Origin: Entophlyctis helioformis
Lineage: Eukaryota; Chytridiomycota; Chytridiomycetes; Chytridiales; Chytriomycetaceae
NCBI GenBank assembly: GCA_025526915.1
Contig: JAHLKH010000150.1
Span: forward strand, 1-64,000
Direction: 5' to 3'
Length of the DNA stretch: 64,000 nucleotides
The position numbers and the translations under genes are program-made. Shown here in pieces: positions 20,189 to 32,752 of this stretch; positions within the stretch are counted from its first letter, which is position 1; every line of letters starts with the position of its first letter. The notes under the pieces are model-generated. The model searched no databases. It saw nothing but the letters and a program-made list of their open reading frames with translations, and had not been told where the DNA came from.

Positions 20189-23100
20189 ATGGCCCAGACA
20201 GGCGGCGGCAGTCCAGACGGCGGAGGCGGCCTTGGACGCAGCGAGCGGGCTCAGATATCAGACTTTTCGTACTGCCTCTCGTCCGAGCTGGACCTCAACG
20301 TCAGGTTCAAGATGTGTGTGGCCCTCTGCCGGTGTGCTCCGATGCACTTTGATGCTGCCGACAAACACACTCACCCTGCCCGCCGAGGCTCTGAAGTGGA
20401 TCTGTCCAAGGGTTCAGGCCCAGACCAAGCTTATCCAGGGTGCTGGCCGACCCATACTTGCGCACCGGTCTTGGCAGCAACTTTCCGAGCAGCTTCAGCA
20501 CGGGTAGTGCAAGTAGCAGCAGTAGCGGCAACGGCAGCAGCAGTGCAGCTGGTGCCACATCTGGCGCAAATGCGAGTAGCATCGGTGGCGAAGGTGTTGG
20601 AAACGGTGGGATGAGCGGCGCAGCTGGTGGGGCTGCTGGCGACGGCGGCAATGGCTGCAATGTGTACATTAGCTGCCAGCCATACGCAGAGAACAAGCCG
20701 CTGGCCCTGCCTGTCCGCTCGGGATTCAAGATCCTTGATGGAAACAGCCTCGTGTACGTTGCCAGTGCGCGATGGCCTGTCGACGAAACGCACTGTTTGC
20801 TCATTGCGGCACACACAGATGGAACGAATGGGTCGAGCTGCCGCTCACATACGGCAACCTCCCGGCATCAACCCAGCTCGTCTTCACCGTGTGGGATGTG
20901 TATGCCCCGCGACGGCCGGTTGCCATTGCCGGCACGTCCTTTGGCCTCTTTGGCAAGAACAAGTATGTCGACCGCCGCGTCCAACAATCTCCTACGCACG
21001 TACAGGCGCTGACCATTGCTGCATGGGTGGATCAGCACGCTCCGCAAAGGTCGCCATAAGCTGTTTCTGTGGCCGTGGAAAGAGGCAGATGGCTCAATGC
21101 CAACAACGACCCCGTTCAAGAATGGACAACCAACCGAGATGGATCGCATTGAAAAGGTGCGGTTGGTCAGTGGCATGATGCGTCATATGGCATCCTCGTG
21201 GTTTTTGCCTGTAAGTCTGACATGCTGCCAAGCAAGATTATGCGCAAGTTTGACCGGGCCGATATCCCAAGGATTGATTGGCTCGACCAGCTTGTTTTCC
21301 GCGAGGTTGAGCAAATCCACCACGTATGTCCCACAACAGATCCCAGCTGCGCAACCATGTGGTGAGCAGCAGTGTGCTGACGCCAATCGCAATCCTGTTT
21401 TGCTCCAGTCAGAGGCATCAAACCACAAGAACCTCTATTTGTACATTGACCTTCCGCAGTTTGACTTTCCTGTTGTCTTTAACGAAAAGGTATGCATGCT
21501 CAATCACAATCCTTTGAGTGCACCGCACACTCATCCGACGCCTGCGTTTTCCCAAACAGGAGTACGTGTTTGCACCAAACACAACGCTTCGCTCGCTGGA
21601 CTCGGACGTGGTGTCCATCTACGACCAGGAAATGTTCAACGACAATCCAATCGAAAGCAAGCACAGGAAGCTCGCAAGAAGCCATCGCAATGGTCCCTTG
21701 GATCGCGAGCTCAAGCCAAATGCAAAGCTTCGTGATGAGCTCAACGTATGCCCTATGCCATCCGGTCGCGTTTGCAGCTCACGGTGCACGCTTGCATGCT
21801 TCACTTCAGGCTGCTGATGCTATGCAATGCGCAGAAAATACTGAGATATCCACCGACCAAAGCCCTGACTGCAGAAGAAAAGGATCTGCTCTGGAAATTC
21901 CGCTTCTTCTTGACGCGTGACAAAAAGGCGAGCGTGGTTATGCTGACATCTTGCAAGGATCCAAGAGAAACGTAGCAGTAGAGGCAGTCTAACACGCATG
22001 CGCTGCCCTTCAGGCTCTTACAAAGTTCCTTAAATGCGTCATCTGGACAGATGCGACGGAAGCCAAGCAAGCAAGCGAGCTGCTCAGTGTCTGGGTCGAT
22101 ATTGATGTCGAGGATGCACTCGAGCTGCTTGGGCCGACGTTTGAGGACGGCAGTGTCCGTGCATATGCCGTTATGCAGCTGAACAAGGCCGATGACGAGG
22201 TATGCTTATGGAGGCGGCGGTTGCGCCAGAGAGGAATGCGGCCAGAGCGTGCTATTGCTCACGCGTTCCAACGTTCAGGAGCTGCAACTGTATCTACTAC
22301 AGCTTGTTCAGGCCCTCAAGTTTGAGCGGCTGGATGAAAAGACGTCCATCCTTGAATCGCCCTTGGTTGATTTTCTGATTGACCGCGCAATCAAGAACCC
22401 GATCCTGGGCAACTATCTGCATTGGCACGTGCATCGATCGCGTTTGCGATTGAAACCCCAGCCAGGCTAACTGCGCATTTGCATGGCATCCAGGTACCTC
22501 ATGGTCGAGTGTGAGGACAAGATCATTGGCAAAACATACGCCAAAATCGCATTCCAGTTCATGTCAGCCATGGTCGAAGTAAGGTTTCAGCCATTCATTC
22601 CGTCGGCGGCTTGATGTGATTGCCATGGCAGTCTCTCATTCTCCTCATGCTGGCGCAGATGCCAGATGGCGTCCACCGCCGCGACACTTTGCGCCGACAG
22701 GGCGAGCTCGTTGCATCCATTGCGCGGATCTCAAAGGAGCTTCGCCTGTCAAAGGAGACGCGGCCGAAAAAAGTACACTGCTTCCGCGCTTTACGCAAAG
22801 TGGGAAATGGCTATTGGTGCGTTTGCTGATCACCATTGTTCAATGACCAACAGATTGAGCGGCTCCGCAGTCTGATTGCAGACCCAAAGAATGGACTACT
22901 GTCGTTTCCACCCCTGCCACTGCCACTGGATGCCAAAGTCCAAGTCACCGGGATTGTCGCTGGTATGTCGACAAAAGGCTCTTGTCGCTGCCGTGTCGTG
23001 TAAGCAAAGCAGCCTCAGCTCTGCCGTTGGCTGACGCTGCCTCTTTCAAACAGAGAAAGCAAACGTGTTCAAGTCGGCTCTGCTGCCTCTGCATCTCACG

Positions 23101-24286
23101 TTTTCGTGTCTGGACGGCACAGAGTACTCGGTGCGCGACTGTCTTGTGTTTGTGCACTGCTGGAAACAGCGGGTTTGTGGCGTGGCAGGGGCTGATGGTT
23201 GCCGGGCGTGTGCACTTATTGATGCCAGATCATTTTCAAAACGGGCGATGATCTGAGACAAGACCAGCTGGTTGTGCAGATCATCACGCTCATGGATCGG
23301 CTCCTGCGCAAAGAGAACCTGGACCTCCGCCTGACGCCGTACAAGGTGCTTGCCACGGGCACTGACCATGGTGCGTGTGTCTGATGGTGGAGTCCAGCGC
23401 ACTCTTGATGTGGATGGCATGGCAAGCAATGCAGCGTCTAAGCACCAATGCAATCGCTCGGATGCGGACAGGCATGCTTCAGTTTGTTCCGTCCAAGGCC
23501 ATTGCAAGTATTCTCGCAGAGCACAGCAACAGCATCGTGTCCTTTTTGAAGCAGACCAGCTCTGAGGGTGGCGGCAGCACTCCAGACATTCCACCGCACA
23601 TCATGGACACGTACATTCGGAGCACGTGTGCGTTGAACATGCTCTCTGGCTTGCTCCTGGATGCACATTGGCAAACTGACCAAATGATGGGTTCCGACGA
23701 ACATGGATATGCATTTGGATGTGGACAACACACAGCCGGATACTGTGTCATCACGTACCTGCTTGGCATTGGCGATCGTCATCTTGACAATCTGCTGCTT
23801 ACTCAAGACGGTTGTCTGTTCCACATTGACTTTGGCTTCATTCTCGGACGCGACCCAAAGCCGTTCCCACCGCCCATGAAGCTGTGCAAGGAAATGGTCG
23901 AGGCCATGGGCGGTGCCATGTCGCCCAACTACCAAAAGTTCAAGTCATACGCGTTCATTGCCTTTAACAGTCTGCGCAAGTCGGCCAACCTGATACTCAA
24001 CTTGTTTGCGCTCATGGTCAATGCCAACATCCCCGACATTGCACTCGAGCCTGACAAGGTGGTTTCCAAGGTAGGCTGTTGGAGAGAAATGCCACGAGCA
24101 TGGAGCAGGGCTGACACACTGTGCCGCTACAATGGTATCCCGCAGGTCCAGGAACGGTTCCGCCTGGATCTCAACGACGAAGAGGCGATCCAGTACCTGC
24201 AGACGCTCATCATCGAGAGCGTCGGCGCATTCTTTCCGCAAGTCATGGAGCAGCTGCACAAGGTCGCGCAGCTCTGGCGGTCGTAG
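20189..24286 (+). CDS. VPS34: Class III phosphatidylinositol 3-kinase
   Basis: Vps34 makes PtdIns3P for endosomal sorting and autophagy. An N-terminal C2 domain is visible ([50 protein letters not shown]). A helical PIK domain follows ([50 protein letters not shown]). The kinase domain then shows [19 protein letters not shown], the catalytic [13 protein letters not shown], the DFG-containing [14 protein letters not shown], and the C-terminal helix ending [17 protein letters not shown], the expected Vps34 end. More than ten short GT-AG introns split the gene. A Ser/Gly/Ala-rich insert sits inside the C2 domain. No frameshift was seen. It is divergent from CBP3 with 30 bp between the start codons. 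Confidence 0.95.
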
Positions 24287-24790
24287 CCCAAAGTGTCCGT
24301 GTCCGTCGAATGTGTCAATGAATGACCGAGGCCGATCTTAACCCAAACCAACTCAACACGAGCGATGTTTCTGACCAGGTCCGTGACCCTGGCTTGCGTG
24401 CTGCTGGTCCATGCTGTGCTGCACTTCGCATGCACGCCGACACGCTGCGCATACATGTGCTTTTTCTGACCGCCTCAATGCTCGCTGCTGTCTGCCGCCC
24501 ACGCCCAACCCTGGCCTGCGTCCATGCTTCGTCGTCGTCGTCGTCGATGTGGCAACGCTCGTCTCTCGTGCCTGCTGGCGCTCTCGGTCTGCTGTCCGCA
24601 TGAACCCTGTCGTCCAACCGCCACCTGCCCGTGCGCCATGCTGCATCATACTGCTGCGGTCCTGCCACTGGCGCACCTCTTGCGCACCTCTCGCCCACCT
24701 CTGCCGCACCCCCGGCGTATCATATCTGGTGCTCTGCACACGTCGCATCCGACGAACCAACCAACCGACCGACCGCGACGGGCACTGTGC
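24287..24790. other. Intergenic region between VPS34 and the proteasome gene
   Basis: About 500 bp hold the VPS34 3' flank and the promoter of the proteasome alpha5 gene. A short TCGTCG tract lies near 24528-24547, and C-rich stretches occur before the start codon. No gene was recognised. Confidence 0.5.
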
Positions 24791-25984
24791 ATGCTCACCA
24801 GGAGTGAATACGACCGTGGTGTCAACACCTTCAGCCCCGAGGGCCGTCTCTTCCAAGTCGAGTATGCCATCGAGGCCATCAAGGTATGTCTTGCAGAGTC
24901 AGGCCAGTGTGCCATTGTTCGTCATGGTCTCGCACTGACCCTGATCCTGGTTGCGGATGTCCCTGCTCCTTTCCCATGTTGGCGCGCATCTCTCCCACGC
25001 CAACCCCTTCAGCTTGGCTCGACGGCAATCGGCATTCAGACATCGCAGGGTGTCGTCCTCGCCGTTGAGAAACGCCTCACATCGCCGCTGCTCGAATCCA
25101 GCTCCATTGAGAAGATTATGGAGATCGACTCGCACCTTGGCTGCGCCATGTCGGGTCTCATTGCCGATTCGCGAACCATGATCGACCATGCCCGTGTCGA
25201 GGCTCAGGTGGGTATGCTCTGTGTGTGCATGTCGTGCACGTTAACTGACAGGGAACGCCGCATGAACCCTTTGTAATGCACGCTTTCGTGGCTTGCAGAA
25301 CCACTGGTTCTCGTACAACGAAAAGATCAAGGTCGAGAGCGTTGCACAGGCCGTCTGCGATCTTGCTCTTCGCTTTGGTGAGAGTGCCGATGGCGAAGAC
25401 GCACTCATGGTAATGCCTGCTGGCTGTGTCAATGTGCGCTTGCTGCATGAATAGGGAAGGATGGCTTGCTGAGAATATCGCGTCCCTGCTGTGCTTGCCA
25501 ACAGTCTCGTCCGTTTGGCATTGCGCTGCTCATTGCAGGTGTTGACGAGAAGGGCCCGCAACTGTAAGCCTCTTGCTGCCTGCCAGGAGCAGGCTGGGAT
25601 GCACAGCACTCACCGAATGCTGCACACAGGTACCATGCCGATCCGTCTGGAACCCTGACACGCTACGACGCCAAGGCCATTGGGTCTGGCTCTGAGGGTG
25701 CTCAAACTGAGCTGCAGGAGCACTTCCACAAGGTATGACTGATCGTCTGAGGCAGGCGCCATGTGTGGCAGGCCATCTAACGCGTCCACTTGTCCAAACG
25801 CTGCATTGGTGCGCAGTCCCTGACGCTTACAGAGGCCATCAGCCTTTCGCTCAGGGTGCTCAAGCAGGTCATGGAGGAGAAGATCTCGGCATCCAATGTG
25901 CAGGTTGCATCAGTTACACTGGAGCACGGCTACAGGCTCATTCCCGAGTCGGAGCTGGTTGATGTCGTTGCAAACCTCTCATGA
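24791..25984 (+). CDS. PUP2: 20S proteasome subunit alpha type-5
   Basis: This alpha-ring subunit of the 20S core particle helps gate substrate entry. The start reads [19 protein letters not shown], the alpha-subunit signature, continuing [12 protein letters not shown]. Later exons give [40 protein letters not shown], the block [57 protein letters not shown] and [20 protein letters not shown], ending near the C-terminus with [11 protein letters not shown]. At least five introns are present, including a GT-AG intron after AIEAIK. The identification as alpha5 rather than another alpha subunit rests on the N-terminus and the [13 protein letters not shown] segment. Confidence 0.94.
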
Positions 25985-26112
25985 TCCAGTCCATGAGAGA
26001 CTGGCCGGCAGCCCACGGCTCTGATCAGCGACCGGCAACCCCTTGCCGAGCGCTGTTTCGCCAGCCACGCGAATGAATCCAGAGCCACACAGCAAACTGC
26101 AACAGGGATCAT

Positions 26113-26824
26113 TCAGACGACAGGTGCATTCAGTCTTTCCAGCTCCACTGCGTCTGCGGGCTGTCCGTCCAGCCGTCGCCGCCAACCGCTCGCGCCACCA
26201 TTGCCGCCATCGGGAGCCGTGCCTGTGCTGCCGTTGCCAGCAGCGGAGCCAGATGCATTGCGGCCAGTGCTGCCCAGCTGGATCGGCTCGAGCTCTCGTT
26301 GCATGCACAGGTACTGGCTGCCCAGCGCAAGGATCGTCGTGGACGCCGCCACCGTCAGCCACCAAAAGAGGCTGTTGGGGAACCGGCCGCTGTACATCCA
26401 GACAAAGAGCGTGTGGAAGCCGTGCAAGGTGCATGCAAAGTCGAGACACAGCCTGGACCGCTCGACAATGTACAGCGCCAGGAAGCACCTGCAAGCAAGG
26501 CTGCAAGTCAGTGTGCCTGTGTGCGTGCCAGCCTGGAATGCAACAGACATGCAACAGGCGTCCAACGTCACATCCTCACGTCACAACGGCAGATGCCAGA
26601 AACGCCAGGACCAGGCTCCAGCCAAGCGCTGTGGACGGGTCAACCTCGTTGAAGACCAGGAGATGGCGCACACTCATGGGTGCGCCCATGAGCAGCTCAA
26701 AGAGAAGGATGACGAACGACAGGCTGAGGTAGTAGCTGCACTGCAGGGCCACCATCTGCGCCACGAGCAGGGCTGGATCAAACGCTGCGCTCCGAAAGGT
26801 CGTGTTGTTGCTGCTGCGTGCCAT
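26113..26824 (-). CDS. SYS1: Golgi membrane protein SYS1
   Basis: SYS1 is a four-span Golgi protein that recruits the Arl3/ARFRP1 GTPase and supports Golgi trafficking. The N-terminus contains the family block FDPALLVAQMVALQCSYYLS, followed by hydrophobic segments VILLFELLMG, ALGWSLVLAFLASAV, the second-exon CFLALYIVERSRLCLDF and SLFWWLTVAASTTILALGSQ. An HTLFVWMYSGRFP stretch lies before the last span, as in the family. One intron (about 26489-26577) splits the gene after the AVVT segment. The C-terminal tail is cytosolic, Gly/Ser-rich and specific to this organism. The gene converges on the proteasome subunit gene and starts 50 bp downstream of the end of the UGO1-like gene. Confidence 0.88.
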
Positions 26825-26873
26825 GAGATCAACGTGGTCGAAGGAAGATGAAGCAATGGTTGGTCCTGAAAGT

Positions 26874-29153
26874 CTAGTCGCTGTCAGCGACGTCGATGGT
26901 CTTTATAACTGCCTGAAGGCAGGCAACAAGCACATTGGCAACCAGTCTGGCTGTGAATCCGCGGTACAGGCCAGACAAACGCCCAAGAGAACTCAGCAGT
27001 CCTCGGCGTTGGCGAGCAGCAGCCCCGCCGCGTCCGTCTGCGCCTGACGGAGCACCCCTGTCTTGGCCGCGGCTGTGTCTGTGGCGTCGCCGCCCCTGGC
27101 CCCGTGCACCGCGTCTCTGTCTATTTCCTGCAGCATCGCCGTCGGACTCGTGGCCAGCATCATCACCTTGGCCAGGCAAGGATCCACCCGCGTTGCCGTC
27201 CACGCCACGAGGGCCGCCCTCTTCGGCCACGACGCGATAGATGCAATCAAACACGCCTGCGTACGGGATCGGGGACGTTTCGACCAAGGTCTGGAACTCG
27301 CGCTCCTCCAGCGCGCCTCGCTTGCTGCGGTTGGACTGGCGCTGCGGTGTTCGTCGGATGACTTGGCACATGAGCCGGCGGCGTACCGTTTCGATGGGCA
27401 GCATGACAACAAGTTCGAGAAGGCTGAATCCGAGCTCAAAGAACAGGTATTCAAGCGGCTGGTCTTCCTGGCTCACGCCAATCCATCGGTCAATGAAGAA
27501 CGGGCCCATGTGCTTGAAGACTGGACTCAATAGATAGTAGGCGACCGATGGGACCAGGAGGTTGGGAGCAAAGAAGATGCCGGATGGGTCGTTTGGGTAC
27601 TCTTCCGTCAAGATGGTGCCAATCGCGTGCCAGACAGATCTATACTTTCGACGCATTCGCTTCGAGGTTTGCACGACCAGCCTGGACATGTCGTGTGCGT
27701 TAGTGCACAACATGGCGCAAAACATGGCAGTGGTTGCTCGACTGTTGCATCGAGTCGAGTGGACAAGAAAGCAGCAGTTTGGCCAGCAAGAAGGAGGAGA
27801 CGTACCGCGTCTGAACAAGGTCCAAGGGACTGTACAGCACTCCAGAAATGACATGGCTTGCAAGCAGCAGACCAACGGCAGAATTCGGTGACTCGGCATG
27901 CGTAAGTGGGGCGTCGTCAATAGGTATGCTAAGAACGGTTGCCAGCACATCGCTGACAGTGGGCTGGGTCCACGAAAAGAGAAGGTCCTTGAAAAAGTAT
28001 GCATAGTTGCCTGTCCAATGCGAGCCAAGTCGATTGCCATTTGGCCATTGGTTGGATGGCCGATTGGTGCAGATTGTAAGCCTCAGGTGGACAATCATGG
28101 CTAGCAAGAAGGAGCAAGCAAAAGAAGAATGCATACCTTTCCAGAGCGATGCAAAGCCCTCGTCGTTGAGCGTGGCGATGCGGTAAATGACGCCAAAGGT
28201 CCCAACGTCCAAAACAGGAAGCTGATACGGAGGACGTGTCGGATCGTCGTCGTCAAAGGTTGTACGGAGAAGGTAGCCAGACGAGTCGGCTGCCATGTTG
28301 GCGGTGGTTGTTGGCTGACGCCGAGAAGAACGAAAGGCACGTTTTTCCAGATCAGACGCATACTCGTCCACGTCTACAAAGCTGCGATCGTCGTCACGGT
28401 CATCGTCTGTCGCGTCCTGCAATACCGTGAATGTACAGGCACAGGCACAGGCACGGACACAGGCACATGCGCATGCGCATCATGTCAATGCTGTTAGCCA
28501 CAATGTCCGATCGATGGGCAACATGGGCCAACAAGAGCAAAGACAGGCTTGAAAACAACCTCGAATGCTGCATCCGGATCCGATTGTTTTGGGCCGCCGT
28601 TCAAGCCATTGTCGAAACGTTGCGCAGAGCTGCTCTGCAGCATGCGGTCCAGATACTCGTCTGAAGGCACGAATTGCACTTGCTGGATGCGGCCAGGTTG
28701 GCGGGCGGATGGACAGGCAGGCCAGTTCAAGCACACAGTGTCAGCAGCGTCAGCGATTGTGCACAGCGGCTATGGACGGCCAGAAGAGGGCAAGCCGTGG
28801 TGTGGCATGTACAGCCTGGCGCGGAGATGCAGAGAGATGCAGAGAGATTCAGAGAGGGGTGCACTGAGCAGCGTCGTCACCTTGAGGATGATGGCGTTCT
28901 CAAACGGCACCGTCATGGAGACGGCCGTGTGCTTGGCGACGCAGTACATGAGCAGCTGCGTGAGAAAGGCAGATGAGGCCGACGCATCGTGCAGCAGCGA
29001 GTCGAGCGAGTGCTCGGCAAAGCGCCCGTCTGGGCTGGCAGGAGGGGCGGCGCTGTACAGCGAGCCAGACAGCTGCTGGAACTCTGCCCAGTCGGCCGGC
29101 TTCTTGAGGGCAGCGGCCGCCTCTGCGGCTCGGTCGGCGTAGAATGACGGCAT
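26874..29153 (-). CDS. UGO1: Mitochondrial outer membrane carrier-like protein (Ugo1/SLC25A46 type)
   Basis: Ugo1 and SLC25A46 are modified carrier proteins of the outer mitochondrial membrane involved in fusion with Fzo1/mitofusin. The start reads MPSFYADRAAEAAAALKKPA. Carrier-like features are FLTQLLMYCVAKHTAVSMTV with PFENA, then VQFVPSDEYLDRMLQ, an acidic DDDRDDDRSFVDVDEYASD stretch, GVIYRIATLNDEGFASLWKG and GVLYSPLDLVQTR. Further on are FFELGFSLLELVVMLPIETV with RRR, PYAGVFDCIYRVVAEEGG and LYRGFTARLVANVL. The last carrier repeat is interrupted by a Gly/Arg-rich insert of roughly 65 residues between EEGG and LGRLSGLYRGF. Introns lie near 28740-28880, 28410-28500, 28085-28135 and 27680-27815. 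No frameshift was seen. The gene is divergent from CCT1. Confidence 0.85.
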
Positions 29154-29574
29154 TGCGCTCAGCGAGGGCGAGGGCGAAGGCGAGGGCGAAGAAGAGGGCG
29201 AAGAAGAGGGCGAGAGTGGTGGAAGGGCGAAGGCGAAGGGTGGTGGAAGGGCGAGAGGCAAACGTCCAGAAGGTGCCTGTCGGTGTGTGCCTGCGTGCAA
29301 GGGCCCGAGATGGGTCTGTGAGTGTGCAAGCAGCGAGATCTTGGCCCAAGTGTCTGATTGTGCGTTGGTTGGTCGGACAGGCCGTTGGCTGGTAACGGTC
29401 GATGCACCGCATCTGGCTGGCTGGTGCTCTGGCTGGTGCTCTGGCTGGTGCCTCTGGCCTCTGGCACACTGGCACGCTGGCACGCTGGAACGCTGACCAC
29501 TGACACACACACTGCCTGCACCCGCCCACGCCCACGCCCTCGCCCGCCCAGATCAACCGCCCGCCTTGTCCCCC
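29154..29574. other. Divergent promoter region with a purine-rich tandem repeat
   Basis: The gap between the Ugo1-like and CCT1 start codons contains GCGAGG/GCGAAG units (about 29160-29255) just upstream of the Ugo1-like start on the opposite strand, and short CTGGCTGGTGCT repeats near 29410-29455. No gene was recognised. It probably holds both promoters. Confidence 0.5.
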
Positions 29575-32447
29575 ATGAGCCAGGCACTTTCCATTGGTGG
29601 TCAGCGAGTCTCGGGCGCCGAGGTGCGCCAGCAGAACGGTGCGTTGCCTCTGAGTGTTGGCGTGCGTGCGTGCGTGCGTGCGTGGTTGTGACGCTGTGAC
29701 GCTGCATCTGTGCGTGGCTGCATCGCTGCGTCTGTGCGCTCTGGCCAAGCGACGCCGGGCTGTCGACGCTGGCAGCCCCTCTGGCCGTGCCTGCTCCGAC
29801 CGCTCACCCTGGTCTCGCTGCCGGCTCGGTGATCTTGGTGTGCTGCTGCTGCCGCTGCGCCGTGGGCGGCCGCTGTGGTGCCTGCGACGCCAGCAGCACG
29901 GCCCTCTGCCCCCCATGGCTCCATCCCGTCATCGTCACCGTCACCGTCGCCCTCCCACCACCGCTCGTTGCCCAGCTCGGGCGAGCCTTGAATGCCCCCA
30001 TGTGCCGCCCCCCGTTGCTAACGCTCTCTTGTCGTGCTTCATGGCTCGGGCTGGCTGCCGCTCTCCACCCGACATCCGCACAACCGCTGCAACGAACACG
30101 TCTGCAACTGCACACACACACACACACAGTGACGGCCGTTCTTTCCATTGCCAACATCGTCAAGAGCTCCCTCGGACCTGTCGGTCTGGACAAGATGCTC
30201 GTGGACGACATTGGTGTATGTTGGATCTGCACCTGCCTGTCTGTCTGCCTACATGCCATTATGCCTGCCTGCATGCATGCAGTGCATTGTGCCTCATGTG
30301 TAAACCGACCCGTGAACTCTGTCGCTCACTCTGTCGATGCTGTGCACATGCATTCCTCTGGACCTGGACCTGGACCCGGGCCTGTGTTGCATGGGACTGC
30401 GCTTGGCGGGACTGGATGTGGCTGCAACCGTTGGATGCATCAGGACGTGACCATTTCCAACGACGGCGCCACCATCCTCAAGCTGCTCGAGGTCCAGCAC
30501 CCTGCCGCAAAGGTGCTGGTCGAGCTTGCCCAGCAGCAGGACAGAGAGGTTGGCGATGGCACCACGTCGGTCGTCATCATTGCTGCCGAGCTGCTCCGCA
30601 GAGCCAATGAGCTTGTCAAGAACAAGATCCACCCCACCACCATCATCACTGGCTACCGCCTTGCCAGCAAGGAGGCCGTCAAGTTCATTGTGGAGCAGAT
30701 GACCACAAAGGTCGACAGCCTTGGACGCGAGTGTCTCATCAACGTTGCCAAGACCTCCATGTCGTCCAAGATCATTGGATCAGACAGCGAGTTCTTTTCC
30801 AACCTCGTTGTCGACTCGATCCTTGCAGTCAAGTCCACCAACGACAAGGGCGAGAGCAAGTACCCCATCAAAGCCGTCAACATTCTCAAGGCCCACGGGC
30901 GCGGTGTACGCGAGAGCATGCTCATCAAGGGCTACGCCCTCAACTGCACAGTGGCTTCGCAAGGTAGGCTTGCTCCTCATGAAACAGACAGATCTGTGCA
31001 TGGGCATGGACCGACGGCTGACTCGGTACCGGTGCATGCCTTTCCCCCCTTTCCTGCCTTCCAGCCATGAAGACCAAGGTCCAGAACGCAAAGATTGCCT
31101 GCCTGGACATCAACTTGCAAAAGGCGCGCATGCACCTCGGCGTAAACATTGTCATTGACGACCCTGACCAGCTCGAGGAGATCCGCCAGCGTGAGATCAA
31201 GATCACCACCGAGCGTATCCAGAAGATTCTTGCCTCTGGTGCCAATGTCGTGTTGACAACCAAGGGTATTGATGACCTTTGCCTCAAGCTGTTTGTCGAG
31301 GCCGGCGCCATGGCTGTTCGCCGCTGCAAAAAGGAGGATCTCAAGCGCATTGCTAGAGCCACGGGCGGTATGTTTTACACTATGATTGGACGCATCCTGT
31401 GCTCAAGCGTTTGGGGCAGGCATGCTTGCTGCCATGCCAGTGTAACTCAAGCGACTGTCTTGTTTGTGGATCCCGCATAGCAACCCTCATTTCGACTCTT
31501 GCCAACATGGAGGGCGACGAGACGTTTGAGGCCTCGTACCTTGGCCACGCTGAGGAGGTTGTGCAGGAGCGCATCTCGGACGACGAGTGCATTCTTGTCA
31601 AGGGCACCAAGGCCCATTCGTCGGCATCGCTTATCCTTCGCGGAGCCAACGACTACATGCTTGACGAGATGGAGCGCTCGATCCACGACTGTCTTAGCGC
31701 CGTGAAGCGCACCCTCGAGAGCAACACTGTTGTTCCTGGTGGCGGCTGTGTCGAGGCCGCTCTTTCCATCTATCTCGAGAACTTTGCCACCACTCTTGTA
31801 AGGACTGCCCATCGCGCACTCTGGACGGCTGCATGATGCTGTCCTGTTTGCGAGGCCGTCATTGACCCGACCGGCTGACGATCAATGGCAATCGTGCTCC
31901 GTCAGGCCTCGCGCGAGCAGCTTGCCATTGCAGAGTTTGCCAGCGCTCTGCTTGTCATCCCCAAGACGCTTGCTGTTAATGCCGCAAAGGACTCGACCGA
32001 TCTGATTGCCAAGCTCCGTGCGTACCACAACGCTGCACAGAGCCCCAACGCCGACGAGACCAAGAAGCTGCTCAAGTGGTGCGTGTTTTACTTTTCTTGT
32101 TGCTGCACCTGCGTTCAGCTGCACAGTGGATGTGTTGACAAACGGTGGCGGTGGTGGTGGCGGCCGTTTCTCTAGGTACGGTCTGGATCTCATCAACGGC
32201 GTGGTCCGCGACAACCTCAAGTTTGGCGTGCTCGAGCCTGCCATGTCCAAGGTCAAGTCGCTCAAGGCCGCCACTGAGGCTGCCATTGCCCTTCTGCGTA
32301 TTGAGTAAGTCGCGCTCTTGCACTCACGACCACTGCGGCCATGCTGGCACAGTCTGGGCACTGACACTTGAACCTTGCCGCTTGCTCGCCAGCGACATGA
32401 TCAAGATTGACCCCGAGCCTCAGCAGGAGGATCCCCACGGCCACTGA
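29575..32447 (+). CDS. CCT1: Chaperonin CCT/TRiC subunit alpha
   Basis: TCP-1 alpha is one of eight subunits of the cytosolic chaperonin that folds actin and tubulin. The start [20 protein letters not shown] joins across a long first intron (29639-30127, ending in a CA microsatellite) to [20 protein letters not shown]. Signature motifs are [31 protein letters not shown], the ATP site block [54 protein letters not shown] and [13 protein letters not shown]. The C-terminus is [16 protein letters not shown] joined to DMIKIDPEP and ends QEDPHGH. The alpha identity follows from [18 protein letters not shown] and the KIHPT..I.GYRLA block. Seven introns were placed. No frameshift was seen. Confidence 0.96.
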
Positions 32448-32752
32448 TCGGCTATTGCCCGACTGTGTCTTGGCTGTTGCCATGCCCTCTGCGCCGCCTT
32501 TGGGCTTGTTGATGGTCCCGTTGTTCTCTTGCAATTTCGATTGAAACGCCACTCGTTCCCCAACATTCACAAAGGTGACATTGAGCAAGATGGCGGCGTG
32601 CCAGCCCATGAGGCGTTCAGGCAGATCCTTGGATGCGCCATGGCAGGCCATGCGCCGCAGCTGCGCAACAGTCTCCCCCACTGCAGCAGCTAACCGTGTG
32701 GCTGTCTGTACAGGCGCATCCTGTCTCGCTACAGCAGCAGTCGCCCTGCAGC
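32448..32752. other. Intergenic region upstream of exportin-6
   Basis: These 305 bp separate the CCT1 stop from the exportin start. No coding sequence or recognised motif was seen. Confidence 0.45.

Noticed and set aside
28900..29916. Minus-strand open frame of about 338 codons over the Ugo1-CCT1 promoter
   Set aside because: It is rich in R/P/A/H from GC-rich promoter repeats, overlaps real genes in other frames and has no recognisable domain.
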